A stretch of 64,000 nt of DNA from an uncultured Prevotellaceae bacterium (GTDB lineage Bacteria; Bacteroidota; Bacteroidia; Bacteroidales; Bacteroidaceae): NCBI GenBank assembly GCA_900318685.1, contig ONLL01000001.1, positions 152,047-216,046 on the forward strand, in the 5' to 3' direction. The notes below the pieces were generated by a model. That model did no database searches. It saw only the letters and a program-made list of their open reading frames with translations, and was not told the origin of the DNA. The translations under genes and the position numbers were made by a program. This document shows, in pieces, positions 29,144 to 38,500 of the stretch; the first letter of the stretch is position 1; the number at the start of each line of letters is the position of its first letter.

Positions 29144-29295
29144 ATGTCTTTTTGTTGTTTTTTGCCCCTCAGTCAGAGGGAAATGGGGTCTGGACAAGCG
29201 GGAACCAGATGCCCCGGGTAACTTTATCTGTTATGGGTCTGCGCTTGTTCAGACCCCTATTCCCCCACTTGTTTCAGGGGGGGCATGAGTCACAC
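29144..29295 (-). other. Structured spacer between rpsB and tsf
   Basis: Three potential hairpins can be seen in 152 bp. GGGTCTG...CAGACCC is at about 29236-29258. CCCCC...GGGGG is at about 29265-29285. GGGGTCTGG...CCAGATGCCCC is at about 29186-29216. No coding frame of note. It may attenuate or process the mRNA so that S2 and EF-Ts are made in different amounts. Confidence 0.5.
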
Positions 29296-30132
29296 TTACT
29301 CAGCGGCGGGAGCCTCCTCAGCGGGAGCCTCGGCCACGGGAGCCTCTTCCTTGCGGGCGCGGCGTGCACCGGCGCGGCGGGGTCTTGCCTCCTCGGCCTC
29401 AGCCTCAGCCTGAGCGTCGGCAGCCTTCTCGTCAGCCTTCTCAGCCTTGCGCTCCTCCAGTCCCTCTGCGATAGCTGCGCAGCAGGCATTGAGGATCACC
29501 TCGACGGAGTCCTTGGCATCGTCGTTGGCGGGAATGACAAAGTCGATGTTCGAGGGATCGCTGTTGGTGTCGACGACACCAAACACGGGGATACCCAGGC
29601 GGTTGGCCTCGCGCACGGCATTGTTCTCCTTCATCACGTCAACCACGAACAGGGCGCTAGGCAGACGCGAGAGGTCGGCGATCGAACCGAGGTTCTTCTC
29701 GAGCTTGGCGCGCTGACGAGTCACCTGCAGCAGCTCACGCTTCGAGAGGTTATTGAAGGTGCCGTCCTCCATGAGCTTGTCGATGTTGCCCATCTTCTTC
29801 ACAGCCTTGCGGATGGTGGGGAAGTTGGTGAGCATGCCACCGGGCCAGCGCTCGATGACGTAAGGCATGTTGATACTGGTTGCCTTCTCGGCAATCACTT
29901 CCTTGGTCTGTTTCTTAGTTCCTACGAAGAGGATTTTCTTGCCCTGGCGGGCGATGTTCTTCAGAGCCTCGGCAGCATCGTCGATCTTGGCGACGGTCTT
30001 GTGGAGGTCAATGATGTGGATACCGTTGCGCTCGGTGTAGATGTAGGGAGCCATAGCGGGGTTCCACTTGCGCTTCAGGTGGCCAAAGTGGCAGCCGGCC
30101 TGAAGGAGCTGGTCAAAATTTGTTCTTGCCAT
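29296..30132 (-). CDS. rpsB: 30S ribosomal protein S2
   Basis: 278 residues. The S2 core is clear (FDQLLQAGCHFGHLKRKWNPAM, KKILFVGTKKQTKEVI, RWPGGMLTNFPTIRKA, LPSALFVVDVMKENNAVREA). The last 50 residues are an Ala/Glu-rich extension with a short Arg-rich patch (RPRRAGARRARKEEAP), beyond the usual core length. It binds the 30S subunit and is needed for S1 docking. It is preceded by 163 bp after rpsI, in the same direction. Confidence 0.96.
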   Translation of the reverse strand: MARTNFDQLLQAGCHFGHLKRKWNPAMAPYIYTERNGIHIIDLHKTVAKIDDAAEALKNIARQGKKILFVGTKKQTKEVIAEKATSINMPYVIERWPGGMLTNFPTIRKAVKKMGNIDKLMEDGTFNNLSKRELLQVTRQRAKLEKNLGSIADLSRLPSALFVVDVMKENNAVREANRLGIPVFGVVDTNSDPSNIDFVIPANDDAKDSVEVILNACCAAIAEGLEERKAEKADEKAADAQAEAEAEEARPRRAGARRARKEEAPVAEAPAEEAPAAE

Positions 30133-30295
30133 TGTTGCTTCTTTGCTTAAAATGTTGTTTACTTTCTTTTTAATCCTTGTTAGAATCAGCCGAGAGGTAG
30201 CAATAGCAGCTACGCAGATGCGATAGCGACTATAAGTCCTGCCGGTTTAGATGCTAAACATGTTCAGTCTCTGTCTGACGCAATCGTCCAACAGA

Positions 30296-30682
30296 TTAAC
30301 GCTTACTGAACTGGAAGCGACGACGTGCCTTGGGCTGACCGGGCTTCTTGCGCTCCACCTCGCGGCTGTCGCGGGTGAGGAATCCCTGAACCTTGAGGGC
30401 CTTCTTGTCCTCAGCGTTCACCTTGACAAGGGCGCGGGCGATAGCCATGCGCAGGGCCTGGCTCTGACCAGTGAAACCGCCACCGTCGAGGTTGGCCTTA
30501 ATGTCATACTTCTCGGCGCACTCCAGCAGAGCCAGGGGCTGCTTCACCACATACTGCAGGATTGCTGAGGGGAAATACTCGGTAATGTCTTTCTTATTGA
30601 TCGTGATCTTGCCGGTTCCTTCCGACATATAAACGCGAGCTACTGAGCTCTTGCGACGACCTGTTGCGTTTATTACTTCCAT
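30296..30682 (-). CDS. rpsI: 30S ribosomal protein S9
   Basis: 128 residues with the typical start (INATGRRKSSVARVYMSEGTG) and the basic C-terminal tail ending in K-R (RRFQFSKR) that reaches the P-site tRNA. It follows rplM by 40 bp, the universal L13-S9 pair. Confidence 0.97.
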   Translation of the reverse strand: MEVINATGRRKSSVARVYMSEGTGKITINKKDITEYFPSAILQYVVKQPLALLECAEKYDIKANLDGGGFTGQSQALRMAIARALVKVNAEDKKALKVQGFLTRDSREVERKKPGQPKARRRFQFSKR

Positions 30683-30722
30683 TTCTATTTTCCTTTTAAC
30701 TCATTAAACCTTGTTCCAACCC

Positions 30723-31184
30723 TTACTTGTAGAGGTTAATATCGATAGCCTTCGGTTTCTGGGCCTCATGCTTGTGCTCAGTACCCTCATAGACATAGAG
30801 GTTGTTCAGCAGACTGCGTCCAAGGGGACCTTTCGGCAGCATGCCCTTCACGGCGTGACGCAGGATGCGCTCCACTCCGAAAGGCTTCTTGCGAAGCTCG
30901 GCAGGCGTGTTGAAACGCTGTCCGCCGGGATAGCCGGTATAACGGGTGTAGACCTTGTCGGTCTCTTTCTTGCCAGTGAACTTCACCTTTGCAGCGTTGA
31001 TGATGATAACATTGTCACCGCAATCGACGTGCGGAGTGAAACTGGGCTTGTACTTGCCGCGGATAAGCTTGGCGACCTTAGAGGCGAGGCGTCCAACCAC
31101 CTGATCGGTAGCGTCGACGACGACCCACTCCTTCTTAACTGTCTCCTTGTTCATGGAGACGGTCTTGTAACTTAAAGTGTTCAT
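30723..31184 (-). CDS. rplM: 50S ribosomal protein L13
   Basis: 153 residues. L13 motifs are clear (WVVVDATDQVVGRLASKVAKLIRGK, HVDCGDNVIIINAAKV, GMLPKGPLGRSLLNNLYVY). It is the first gene of the operon, with a long leader of about 150 nt after the promoter. Confidence 0.97.
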   Translation of the reverse strand: MNTLSYKTVSMNKETVKKEWVVVDATDQVVGRLASKVAKLIRGKYKPSFTPHVDCGDNVIIINAAKVKFTGKKETDKVYTRYTGYPGGQRFNTPAELRKKPFGVERILRHAVKGMLPKGPLGRSLLNNLYVYEGTEHKHEAQKPKAIDINLYK

Positions 31185-31335
31185 TTCTTCGTTTAATTAC
31201 TAAAAAACAGTTCCTTTTACTTTATAAAGTCTAAATGCTGGACGCCGATTCCCAAACCACGTTGTCCGGCCAAAGACAGACGCTATTTACACGACATCCG
31301 CGGGGATTCTAAGACTCTCCCCAAATAATCGGACT
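31185..31335 (-). promoter_or_regulatory. Long leader of the L13 operon, candidate regulatory RNA
   Basis: About 150 nt lie between the -7 box at 31336-31344 and the rplM ATG. Several short complementary stretches (for example CCCCGCGGA near 31300 and GGCCGGACAACG near 31270) allow folding. Ribosomal-protein operons are often autoregulated through such leaders. No specific fold was proved here. Confidence 0.4.
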
Positions 31336-31344
31336 GCAAAGGTA
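31336..31344 (-). promoter_or_regulatory. Candidate -7 box of the L13-S9-S2-EF-Ts operon
   Basis: TACCTTTGC on the minus strand, about 150 bp before the rplM start. It matches the Bacteroidetes consensus. Confidence 0.6.
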
Positions 31345-31410
31345 CTGCTTTTTCGCCAATTACAGGCCAACAGCACCGCCCCCGCCCGACACTTTTATGA
31401 TTATTTAACA

Positions 31411-31438
31411 CAAAGAGGCAGACCTGAAGCCTGCCTCT
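31411..31438 (-). terminator. Terminator after the SusC/SusD operon
   Basis: AGAGGCAG and CTGCCTCT form an eight-bp stem around an eight-base loop, followed on the minus strand by TTTG. It lies 19 bp past the DUF4302 stop codon. Confidence 0.65.
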
Positions 31439-31457
31439 CGCGTATACATTATTAATA

Positions 31458-32795
31458 TTAGTCCCAGATGCTCTGATGATAGTAGCGGAAATTGGTCGGG
31501 AAATAAAAGTAATTGTCAGGATTCGACACATCGGTAAGCTGAAACTCTCCCGGCGACATCTTCGAACCGCTACGAGGAGAGATCTTGAAGGTTTTCCATT
31601 CGTCCTTCGGAGCAATACAATTGACGAAGTATTTGAAACCAGCCTCATAGAGATCGACACCTAAGCCGTGTGTCTCCTTACCTGTCCAACGCAAAGCTAT
31701 TTCGTCGTTGCTGACCTTTTTCATTTCCAGCGGATAGTGGATTTCGCCTGAACCGTACCACATATTAAAGATGAGGTCGATGTTTCCCTTGCCGTCAGTG
31801 CTCAGACAGACATAGACGAGATTGTCGGGATTATATTTTCCACTTCTCTTCAATGCATTCTTGGCCTTGTCCCACTCACCTTGGGTATAGGTTCCCTGGC
31901 TGCTATATCCCCAGAAACGGCTGTCATACTCCTCATCCTGCATGAAGTAGTTGGCGAAGGGTTTCGGAATGATATAAGCCTGCCCATTGACGTCGTCGTA
32001 ACCCGACTGATCAGCATTGATGTGCATCTCGCGCACCATGACACCCTTGTACTCAATAGGTTCCAGGAAGTAGATTCCTCCCACAAGATTACCGTAAGAA
32101 TAAAGGTGACCGTCGATAGAAGGATCGTCATCCTCCATCCAGATGCTCAGGTTCTGGTATCCGCTGAAAAAGCGTGCAGGCAGCGTGTCGCCAGCGCAGA
32201 CGAAAGAGCAGTTATAGGGTGCATAGTACGACTGGATAGAGTCGCAAGCCGCCTGATAATCTGGAGCCGGCACCGGCAACTTGATCATGACGAAAGGCAG
32301 CTGTTTCGTTTTTCCACGACCGAAGATGGTGTCCTCATTGGCAGAGAAGCGGTCGAGGCAGAACTCGAAGTCGCCCTGCAGCTCCTGTGCGAAATACTGC
32401 GACTGGTCAGCATAATAATGGAAGAAACCATTGTAGGTATCGAAGGAGAGCACAATTCCGTTGTCCATTTTAAACGAGTACATGCTGACAAGAGAATCCT
32501 CTGCCGCAACGCCAGGCAGGCGGACAGTTGAGATGGACTTGTAGAAAGTGCTATACACCTGATCGAACTTCACGGCATAGGTATATACAGCAGGATGGCG
32601 CCCTGAGGTGGGGTTGTCGGTGTAGAGTGCCCAGCCATATTTATTATTGTTGAACACGCGCCGATATTCTGCCATCCACCGGTCGCTCCGGTTGGCCGGA
32701 TCCAGATCAAAGAGGTCGTCCTCCTTCATCTGGCATGATACGAGCACGGTGGCTACCACGGCCAGCATGGAAAGAAATCTGAATGTCTGTTTCAT
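31458..32795 (-). CDS. DUF4302 lipoprotein
   Basis: 445 residues with a lipoprotein signal (MKQTFRFLSMLAVVATVLVSC). The sequence after it (RWMAEYRRVFNNNKYGWALY, LSFDTYNGFFHYYAD, DFEFCLDRFSANEDTIFGRG) matches the DUF4302 family, whose function is unknown. The family is typically encoded after a SusC/SusD pair and a zinc metallohydrolase, as here. It is probably a surface-exposed binding subunit of the uptake complex. It is the last gene of its operon, 17 bp after the metallohydrolase. Confidence 0.83.
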   Translation of the reverse strand: MKQTFRFLSMLAVVATVLVSCQMKEDDLFDLDPANRSDRWMAEYRRVFNNNKYGWALYTDNPTSGRHPAVYTYAVKFDQVYSTFYKSISTVRLPGVAAEDSLVSMYSFKMDNGIVLSFDTYNGFFHYYADQSQYFAQELQGDFEFCLDRFSANEDTIFGRGKTKQLPFVMIKLPVPAPDYQAACDSIQSYYAPYNCSFVCAGDTLPARFFSGYQNLSIWMEDDDPSIDGHLYSYGNLVGGIYFLEPIEYKGVMVREMHINADQSGYDDVNGQAYIIPKPFANYFMQDEEYDSRFWGYSSQGTYTQGEWDKAKNALKRSGKYNPDNLVYVCLSTDGKGNIDLIFNMWYGSGEIHYPLEMKKVSNDEIALRWTGKETHGLGVDLYEAGFKYFVNCIAPKDEWKTFKISPRSGSKMSPGEFQLTDVSNPDNYFYFPTNFRYYHQSIWD

Positions 32796-32812
32796 TGTTG
32801 TTCCTCCTTTCT

Positions 32813-33748
32813 TTATAAACTGATGTCATCAAAATCCATTTCTGCGAGATTGGCCTCTCTTCGCTGGACGGCATCACGCACGGCGTCGATGTCGAGGTTC
32901 CAGTTATCAGCGAAATAGTCACGCACGATACGCAGTTTCTGTGAGATCTTATTGCGACCATCCGAGTTAGCCCTGTCGAGGATTGACTGGAACTCCTCCT
33001 CTGTACTACAGATATAGGTTGAGAAGGTCTCAGCAAAGTCCTCATCAGCCGTATAGGCAGCATAGGCGGTCACGAATCCCATTGAGAAAAGCTGAGGGTC
33101 GTCAGGTCCGGAGAACACGGAGGTATAGCTACCCCCAAGGTAGTTCGTACCCGTCACTTGGTTAAATTCATTGGTGTAAGGCACACGCTGATGGAACGTG
33201 TGGGCATACTCATGGATGATGGTATGGAAGTAGTTGGCGTTCAACTGGTCGCGATCCGAGATTACGTCATGAGCCTGCCAGTTGGAGTCATAGAACTGCT
33301 CACCCAAGTGATTGACATACCACAAGTTGATCTTATATCCGCCCTCCGACGAGCCCAGGGTATAGCTGCCATTCGAATTCCAGCCAGGGTTACCCACGAG
33401 CTGCACCAGTTTTGGAAAGCTGGAACGCACAAACTCAGGACCTCCCGTGACTTCATCAAACGAGTCGAAGCAAATGTACTTCAGGATGCGTGCCATACGA
33501 ATGGCATTCTCATATTTTGCAGGAACGAGGATATAGTCCATCGATATCTCGTTGTCCTCCCAGCGGTAGCGCAGCTCTATGTTATAGCGCTGCACATAGT
33601 TTTTCTCAAGCCAGCGGTCGAGGTCGTTCTGTGGTGTCTGCGAGTCGACGATGACGCTGATACTCTTGTCGACCTCGTCATCAGAGCATGCCGTAAGCAT
33701 CCAAGCCCCGACAGCCATCATTGCGCAGATGAAATATTTTGTTTTCAT
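32813..33748 (-). CDS. Substrate import-associated zinc metallohydrolase lipoprotein
   Basis: 311 residues with a lipoprotein signal (MMAVGAWMLTAC). The zinc-binding H179-E180-Y-A-H183 motif lies in HTIIHEYAHTFHQ, followed by a downstream Asp/Glu-rich region (ADEDFAETFSTYI) that could give the third ligand. This is the pattern of the HExxH lipoproteins that occur beside SusC/SusD genes in Bacteroidetes. They probably act on the imported substrate, perhaps a peptide or glycopeptide, at the cell surface. The substrate is unknown. Confidence 0.86.
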   Translation of the reverse strand: MKTKYFICAMMAVGAWMLTACSDDEVDKSISVIVDSQTPQNDLDRWLEKNYVQRYNIELRYRWEDNEISMDYILVPAKYENAIRMARILKYICFDSFDEVTGGPEFVRSSFPKLVQLVGNPGWNSNGSYTLGSSEGGYKINLWYVNHLGEQFYDSNWQAHDVISDRDQLNANYFHTIIHEYAHTFHQRVPYTNEFNQVTGTNYLGGSYTSVFSGPDDPQLFSMGFVTAYAAYTADEDFAETFSTYICSTEEEFQSILDRANSDGRNKISQKLRIVRDYFADNWNLDIDAVRDAVQRREANLAEMDFDDISL

Positions 33749-33768
33749 TGTCTCTTCTGTTTGGTTGA

Positions 33769-35511
33769 TTACTTCTTCTTGAATTCAATCATCTCACTCC
33801 CTGCAGGCCATTTCACCAGCTCCGGAGAGGTTTCAACGGGGCGTGGATTAGGCTGCAAGCCAGCTCCGCGCACCTCGAAAGGCAGCTGAATGGCCTGGCG
33901 CGGGTCACGGTACTCCATCGAGTCAGTCAGCGTGAGCATATTGAGTGCTGCGTTGATCTCACGGCGGTAGATCTTCATACCGTATCGCTTGATGTCGAAC
34001 CAGCGCATACCCTCATGCAGGAACTCCAGTCGGCGCAGCAAGAGGATGGTCTGCAGCAGGCACTCCTGGTCGCTGCCTTCCGTCAGCTGGAGCCACTCGG
34101 GATTCAGATGTTTACGGGGCAGAGGACGGTCGGGGGTGTAGTAGTCATACTTATGATGCCACTTGTGGATGCTCTCCATCGTCAGGTCGCGGGGCACTTT
34201 CTCAGTAGAGTATTCCACGACATACTCAAAGGGATCCCAGTTGTAATGTCCACCACTGACGTAAGTCACCGAGTCGACGATGAAGCTGTTTGTCCAGATG
34301 TTGATGTCGGCAAGTGCCTTGTCGTTCTGCCCCAGCACGGCATAAGCCTCAGCGCGGTTGAGCACAGCTTCCTCAGCCTTCAGGGCGACCACGACCGTAC
34401 GGTAATAACCTGTATGGTTGTTGGGGTTTATCTCTTCAAAGAAGTAAGGAGTCTTGGGCAGTAGGAACTTATCGTAGACCTGGCTATAGAACCAGTAGAA
34501 GCGGAAGATGCTTTGCGCCTCGGCAGCAGCCTGTGTCTCGGGAGCCCACGGCGTAGCGAAGAAGAGCTCGGCCTGGCCAATGTAGTGGTTAGTATTGAAG
34601 CGTCCACCCGTGGAGTAGCCTTGGAAGTAGAAGGCGTCGTCGGAGATAACAGGCAGGAGCAGGAAGTTGGCCTGGTCATTGACCGAGACGTACTGCATGG
34701 CCCTGGGCTGCATATTGTCAGTAGGCATGCTCTGCATAGCATCGTAGTCGCGCATCAGTGCCGATGGATTGTCGCCCAGCGCCTTTGTCGAGTACTCTAT
34801 CACCTTCTCGGGCTGCTGGTAGAACAGGTAGAAGCGTGAGGCGAACGTATAGGCAGCCTTCGAATTGAAGTGATAGCGCGGATTGGTATAGATGACATCG
34901 CTCATCAGCTGCAGGCCTTCGAGCAGGTCCTTTTCGATGAGGCGATAGTCCTCGGCCACCGACGGACGCTCATAGTGAGGATGGAGTGTTGACTCTGGCT
35001 CTGTGATATAGGGAATGCCAACGTCGCTCTCGCTGTGCGTCTTTGAGTAGTTCAGGCAAAAGAGGTTGGTCAGGATGAAGTGCGAGTAGGCCCGGCAGAG
35101 CAGCGCCTCGCCACGCAGGGCCCGCAGCTCGTCGCTGGCCTCAACGCCTCCAAGCTCATCGATGGCCTGCAGGGCATGGTTGGCCGAGGCGATGGCGGCA
35201 TAGTGTCCCTGCCATACCATAGCAGCATTCTCGTTGTCACTCTCAGTAATCTCCTGCCAGCGATAGCATTGCTCCGAGAAACGGTCGTAGTTGCCATTGA
35301 GATCGCCGTTGAGATCATCCACATTGTCGCTGGCCAGCTCAGCCAGTCGCACATAGCTGTCGGCAGGATAGGCTGAAGCCAACAGCGCCTCAACTTTCTC
35401 GACCTTGTCGATTTCTATGCGGTCGTCGGGCAGTTCGTCGAGGAAGTCGTTACAGGCTGTAAGTGTCAGTCCTGCAAGCGCAGATATCAGTAATAGTCGT
35501 GCGTATTTCAT
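33769..35511 (-). CDS. SusD/RagB family outer-membrane lipoprotein
   Basis: About 580 residues from MKYARLLLISALAGLTLTAC; an upstream ATG at 35532 adds seven residues before the signal. The lipobox Cys is followed by NDFLDELPDDRIE, a standard SusD start. TPR-like helices (EALLCRAYSHFILTNLFCLNY, LNRAEAYAVLGQNDKALADIN) and the C-terminal RRLEFLHEGMRWFDIKRYG complete the pattern. It binds substrate above the SusC pore. The ligand cannot be inferred from the family, and no glycosidase is in this operon. Confidence 0.94.
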   Translation of the reverse strand: MKYARLLLISALAGLTLTACNDFLDELPDDRIEIDKVEKVEALLASAYPADSYVRLAELASDNVDDLNGDLNGNYDRFSEQCYRWQEITESDNENAAMVWQGHYAAIASANHALQAIDELGGVEASDELRALRGEALLCRAYSHFILTNLFCLNYSKTHSESDVGIPYITEPESTLHPHYERPSVAEDYRLIEKDLLEGLQLMSDVIYTNPRYHFNSKAAYTFASRFYLFYQQPEKVIEYSTKALGDNPSALMRDYDAMQSMPTDNMQPRAMQYVSVNDQANFLLLPVISDDAFYFQGYSTGGRFNTNHYIGQAELFFATPWAPETQAAAEAQSIFRFYWFYSQVYDKFLLPKTPYFFEEINPNNHTGYYRTVVVALKAEEAVLNRAEAYAVLGQNDKALADINIWTNSFIVDSVTYVSGGHYNWDPFEYVVEYSTEKVPRDLTMESIHKWHHKYDYYTPDRPLPRKHLNPEWLQLTEGSDQECLLQTILLLRRLEFLHEGMRWFDIKRYGMKIYRREINAALNMLTLTDSMEYRDPRQAIQLPFEVRGAGLQPNPRPVETSPELVKWPAGSEMIEFKKK

Positions 35512-35532
35512 TATTGTGTCTCCTTTCATCAA

Positions 35533-38500
35533 TTAAAATCCAAGTCTTACGGTGAATGTGAACTGACGTGGCATTGGCGAAGCCACACCGCCAGTATTGA
35601 AGAACTCAGGGTCGTTGCCGTTGAGCTTCTTGTCAGCATAGATCAGGAAGAGGTTCGTGGCCTGGAATTTCAGGTTGACGTTCTGCAGGCCGATGGGCTC
35701 AATCCACAGCTTGGGGAAGGTATAGTCAAGAGATATCTCCTTCATGCGGATGAAGTCGCCCTTGGCAACACGCTCCGAAGAATAGTTGTAGGCACTATAG
35801 GCGATGCCCAGGTTAGGATTGAGGTAGTTCTGACGCACGGATGGAATGACAGGGACGGTGGTCACTTCCTCCTCACCCGACGACGACCAGCGGTTGTTGA
35901 ACTCACGCGGAGTAGCTACCATGTCGGTGTAGCGATTCGAGAACACATTGTCGAGACGAACCTTGTTGCCAAACGAGTAGACGATGAATGCCGTCAGCCG
36001 GAACCCTTTATATTTGAATACATTCTCCAGCGAGCCGTAGTCGGTAGGATCGGTCGAGCCCTCATACTTCAGCCAGCTCAGGTCGGCATACTCCTGGAAG
36101 TTGATCTTGTCCATCGTCACCTCGTCGTTAGCCACGCGGAAGGTGGGCAGACCCTCGCTTGTAAGCTTCTCGAAGGGGATGCTGAACAGGGCTCTCACGG
36201 GATATCCCTTCAGGGCAAAGCCATTGGAGCGGATAAGGTCGATGACGCGGGCATTGCTCTCCAGGCTCGTCACCTCATTGTGCTGGTGGGAATACAGGAA
36301 GGTCGTGCTCCACTCGAAGTCCTCGGTCTTGATGTTCTTGGTGCTCAGCGAGAGTTCGAAACCGTTCGATTTCATGTCGGCGATGTTACCAAACTTGTCG
36401 ATCTCGCCTCCCACGCCCTCAGTGACTATGGGGCCAATGAGGTCGTAGTTGTTGCGCTTGTACCAGCTCACCTCGAGGTTGATGCGGTTGTTGAGGAATC
36501 CCATGTCAGCCGTCAGCGAGAGCTCGTGCTTCTTCTCATAAGTGAGGTCGCTGTTGCCCAGCTCCGTGATGCCGATAGCTGTCTCGCGGCTGTCCACATC
36601 AGGACGCCAGGTGATGTAGCTGTTCATGATGGGGTTCGAATTCGAGATGTCGTAAGGACCGCGGTCTGCCGTCAGCGAGTAGCTGCCCTTCAGCGTGAGG
36701 TGCGAGAACCAGGGTTCCAGCTGTTTGAACCACTCCTCTTCGTGAGCGTTCCAGGCTCCTGAGACGTTCCACGTCGGCAGCCAGCGGCTCTTGCGGGCGC
36801 GCCCCAGCGTGTTGGTTCCCTCATAGCGCACGGTGCCATTCACGATGTAGCGGCCCTTATAGGAATAGGTAGCCGTAGCGAAGAAGGCTGCCGTGCGGTC
36901 GAGTGTATGTCCGAAATTAGCTATCTCCGAGTTCTCGCGGGCTGCCTTCTCATACGACAGCGGCGAGAAGTTCACGGCACTGGCAAAGCCATACTGGCGC
37001 CCCCAGACGCGCTCCCATGAGTTATCGCGACGCGTGGAGTTGGTCTCCATACCTCCGAAGAGGTTCATGATGTGGGTGTTGTCCCACACATGGTTATATG
37101 CTGCCGTAGCACGGAAGTCCCACGAAGTCATGTGATAGGTGGTCTTGTCGTAGATACCGCCATAAGGCAGCACCGATACGGGCACAGCATAAGGATCGTC
37201 GGGGTCGGTCCAGAGATAAGGGTTCGTGTCGCGCACCAGCGTATTGGGCATGGCGCGGTAGGCATTGGCCTGGTTCGAATACTCCGTGGCATTATGCTCC
37301 GAAGTGGAGGCGACGCGCTTCACGGCTGCCAGGCCGTTGAGCTCCAGGCCTTGGACAGGTTTCCATGTGAGCAGGCCCTGCACCTTGAATTCATTGGTGT
37401 TCAGGTCAATGTAGTTCTCGTCCAGCTCATGGAAGATATTGAAAGGATTGTAGTTGCGGGTATAGTACTCATCAGGGTCGAGCACACGCGAAGTGTTCAG
37501 CGCGTAGCTGTAGGGGTTGATGTCGAAAGCACGGCTCACCTCGCCGCTCACCAGGTTCACTTCCGAGCTCAGCGTGCCGGGAGCCTTCTGCTCACGCGTC
37601 GAGGCGTTGCCTATGACCTGCAGTTTCAGTTGCTGCGAGAAGTTGAACGTCGAGTTGAAGTTGGCGGTATAGCGCTTCACGCGACTCTGCTTGTACCATC
37701 CCGGATCATACATGGCCGACACAGAAGCATAGTGCTGGGCTTTCTCAGTACCTGTAGAGATGCTCACCGAATGATTCTGCATCACGCTGTTGTCGAAGAG
37801 CAGGTCGAACCAGTCGGTATTTCTGTACTCCTGCTCACGCAGCCAGGCATTGCGGCCCGCATCAGTATTCAGCACCTCACCACTTGCCAGCAGCGTGGCC
37901 AGCTTGCCATAGACACCGCTCGAGTTGGCATTCACCACGTCGGCAGGACTCATATAGCCTTTCTTTGCCAGCTCCTGATAGACCGACATCTGCTCCTGCG
38001 AGTTCATGATGTTGAAGTTCTGGTAGTTGGGCACCAGGCGCATCGTCAGCTCACCCGTGTAGTTCACATTCGTACGGCCAGCCTTGCCTCGCTTCGTGTT
38101 GATGACAATCACACCTGCCATTGCGCGCGCGCCATAGATAGAGGTGGCGGAACCATCGCGCAGGATCTGGAACGACTCGATGTCATCAGCATTCAGACCG
38201 GCAATAGCACTCGACAGCAGCGTCTCAGCATTACCCGACGAAAGATCGTCGGTGTCCACTTCGATCACGTTTTCCTGAATCACACCATCCACAATCCACA
38301 GCGGCTGTGAATTACCATAGATGCTCGTGGCACCACGCACCTGAATGCGGGGAGCCGTACCAAAGGTGCCGGTCACATTCTGAACCGTCACACCTGCGGC
38401 ACGCCCTTCCAGCGAGCGCGAGATGTCGGGAACACCGTCAAGCTTGGCCTCCTGAGCGTCAATAAACGTGGTAGAGCCCGTAAACAGACGCTTGTCCATG

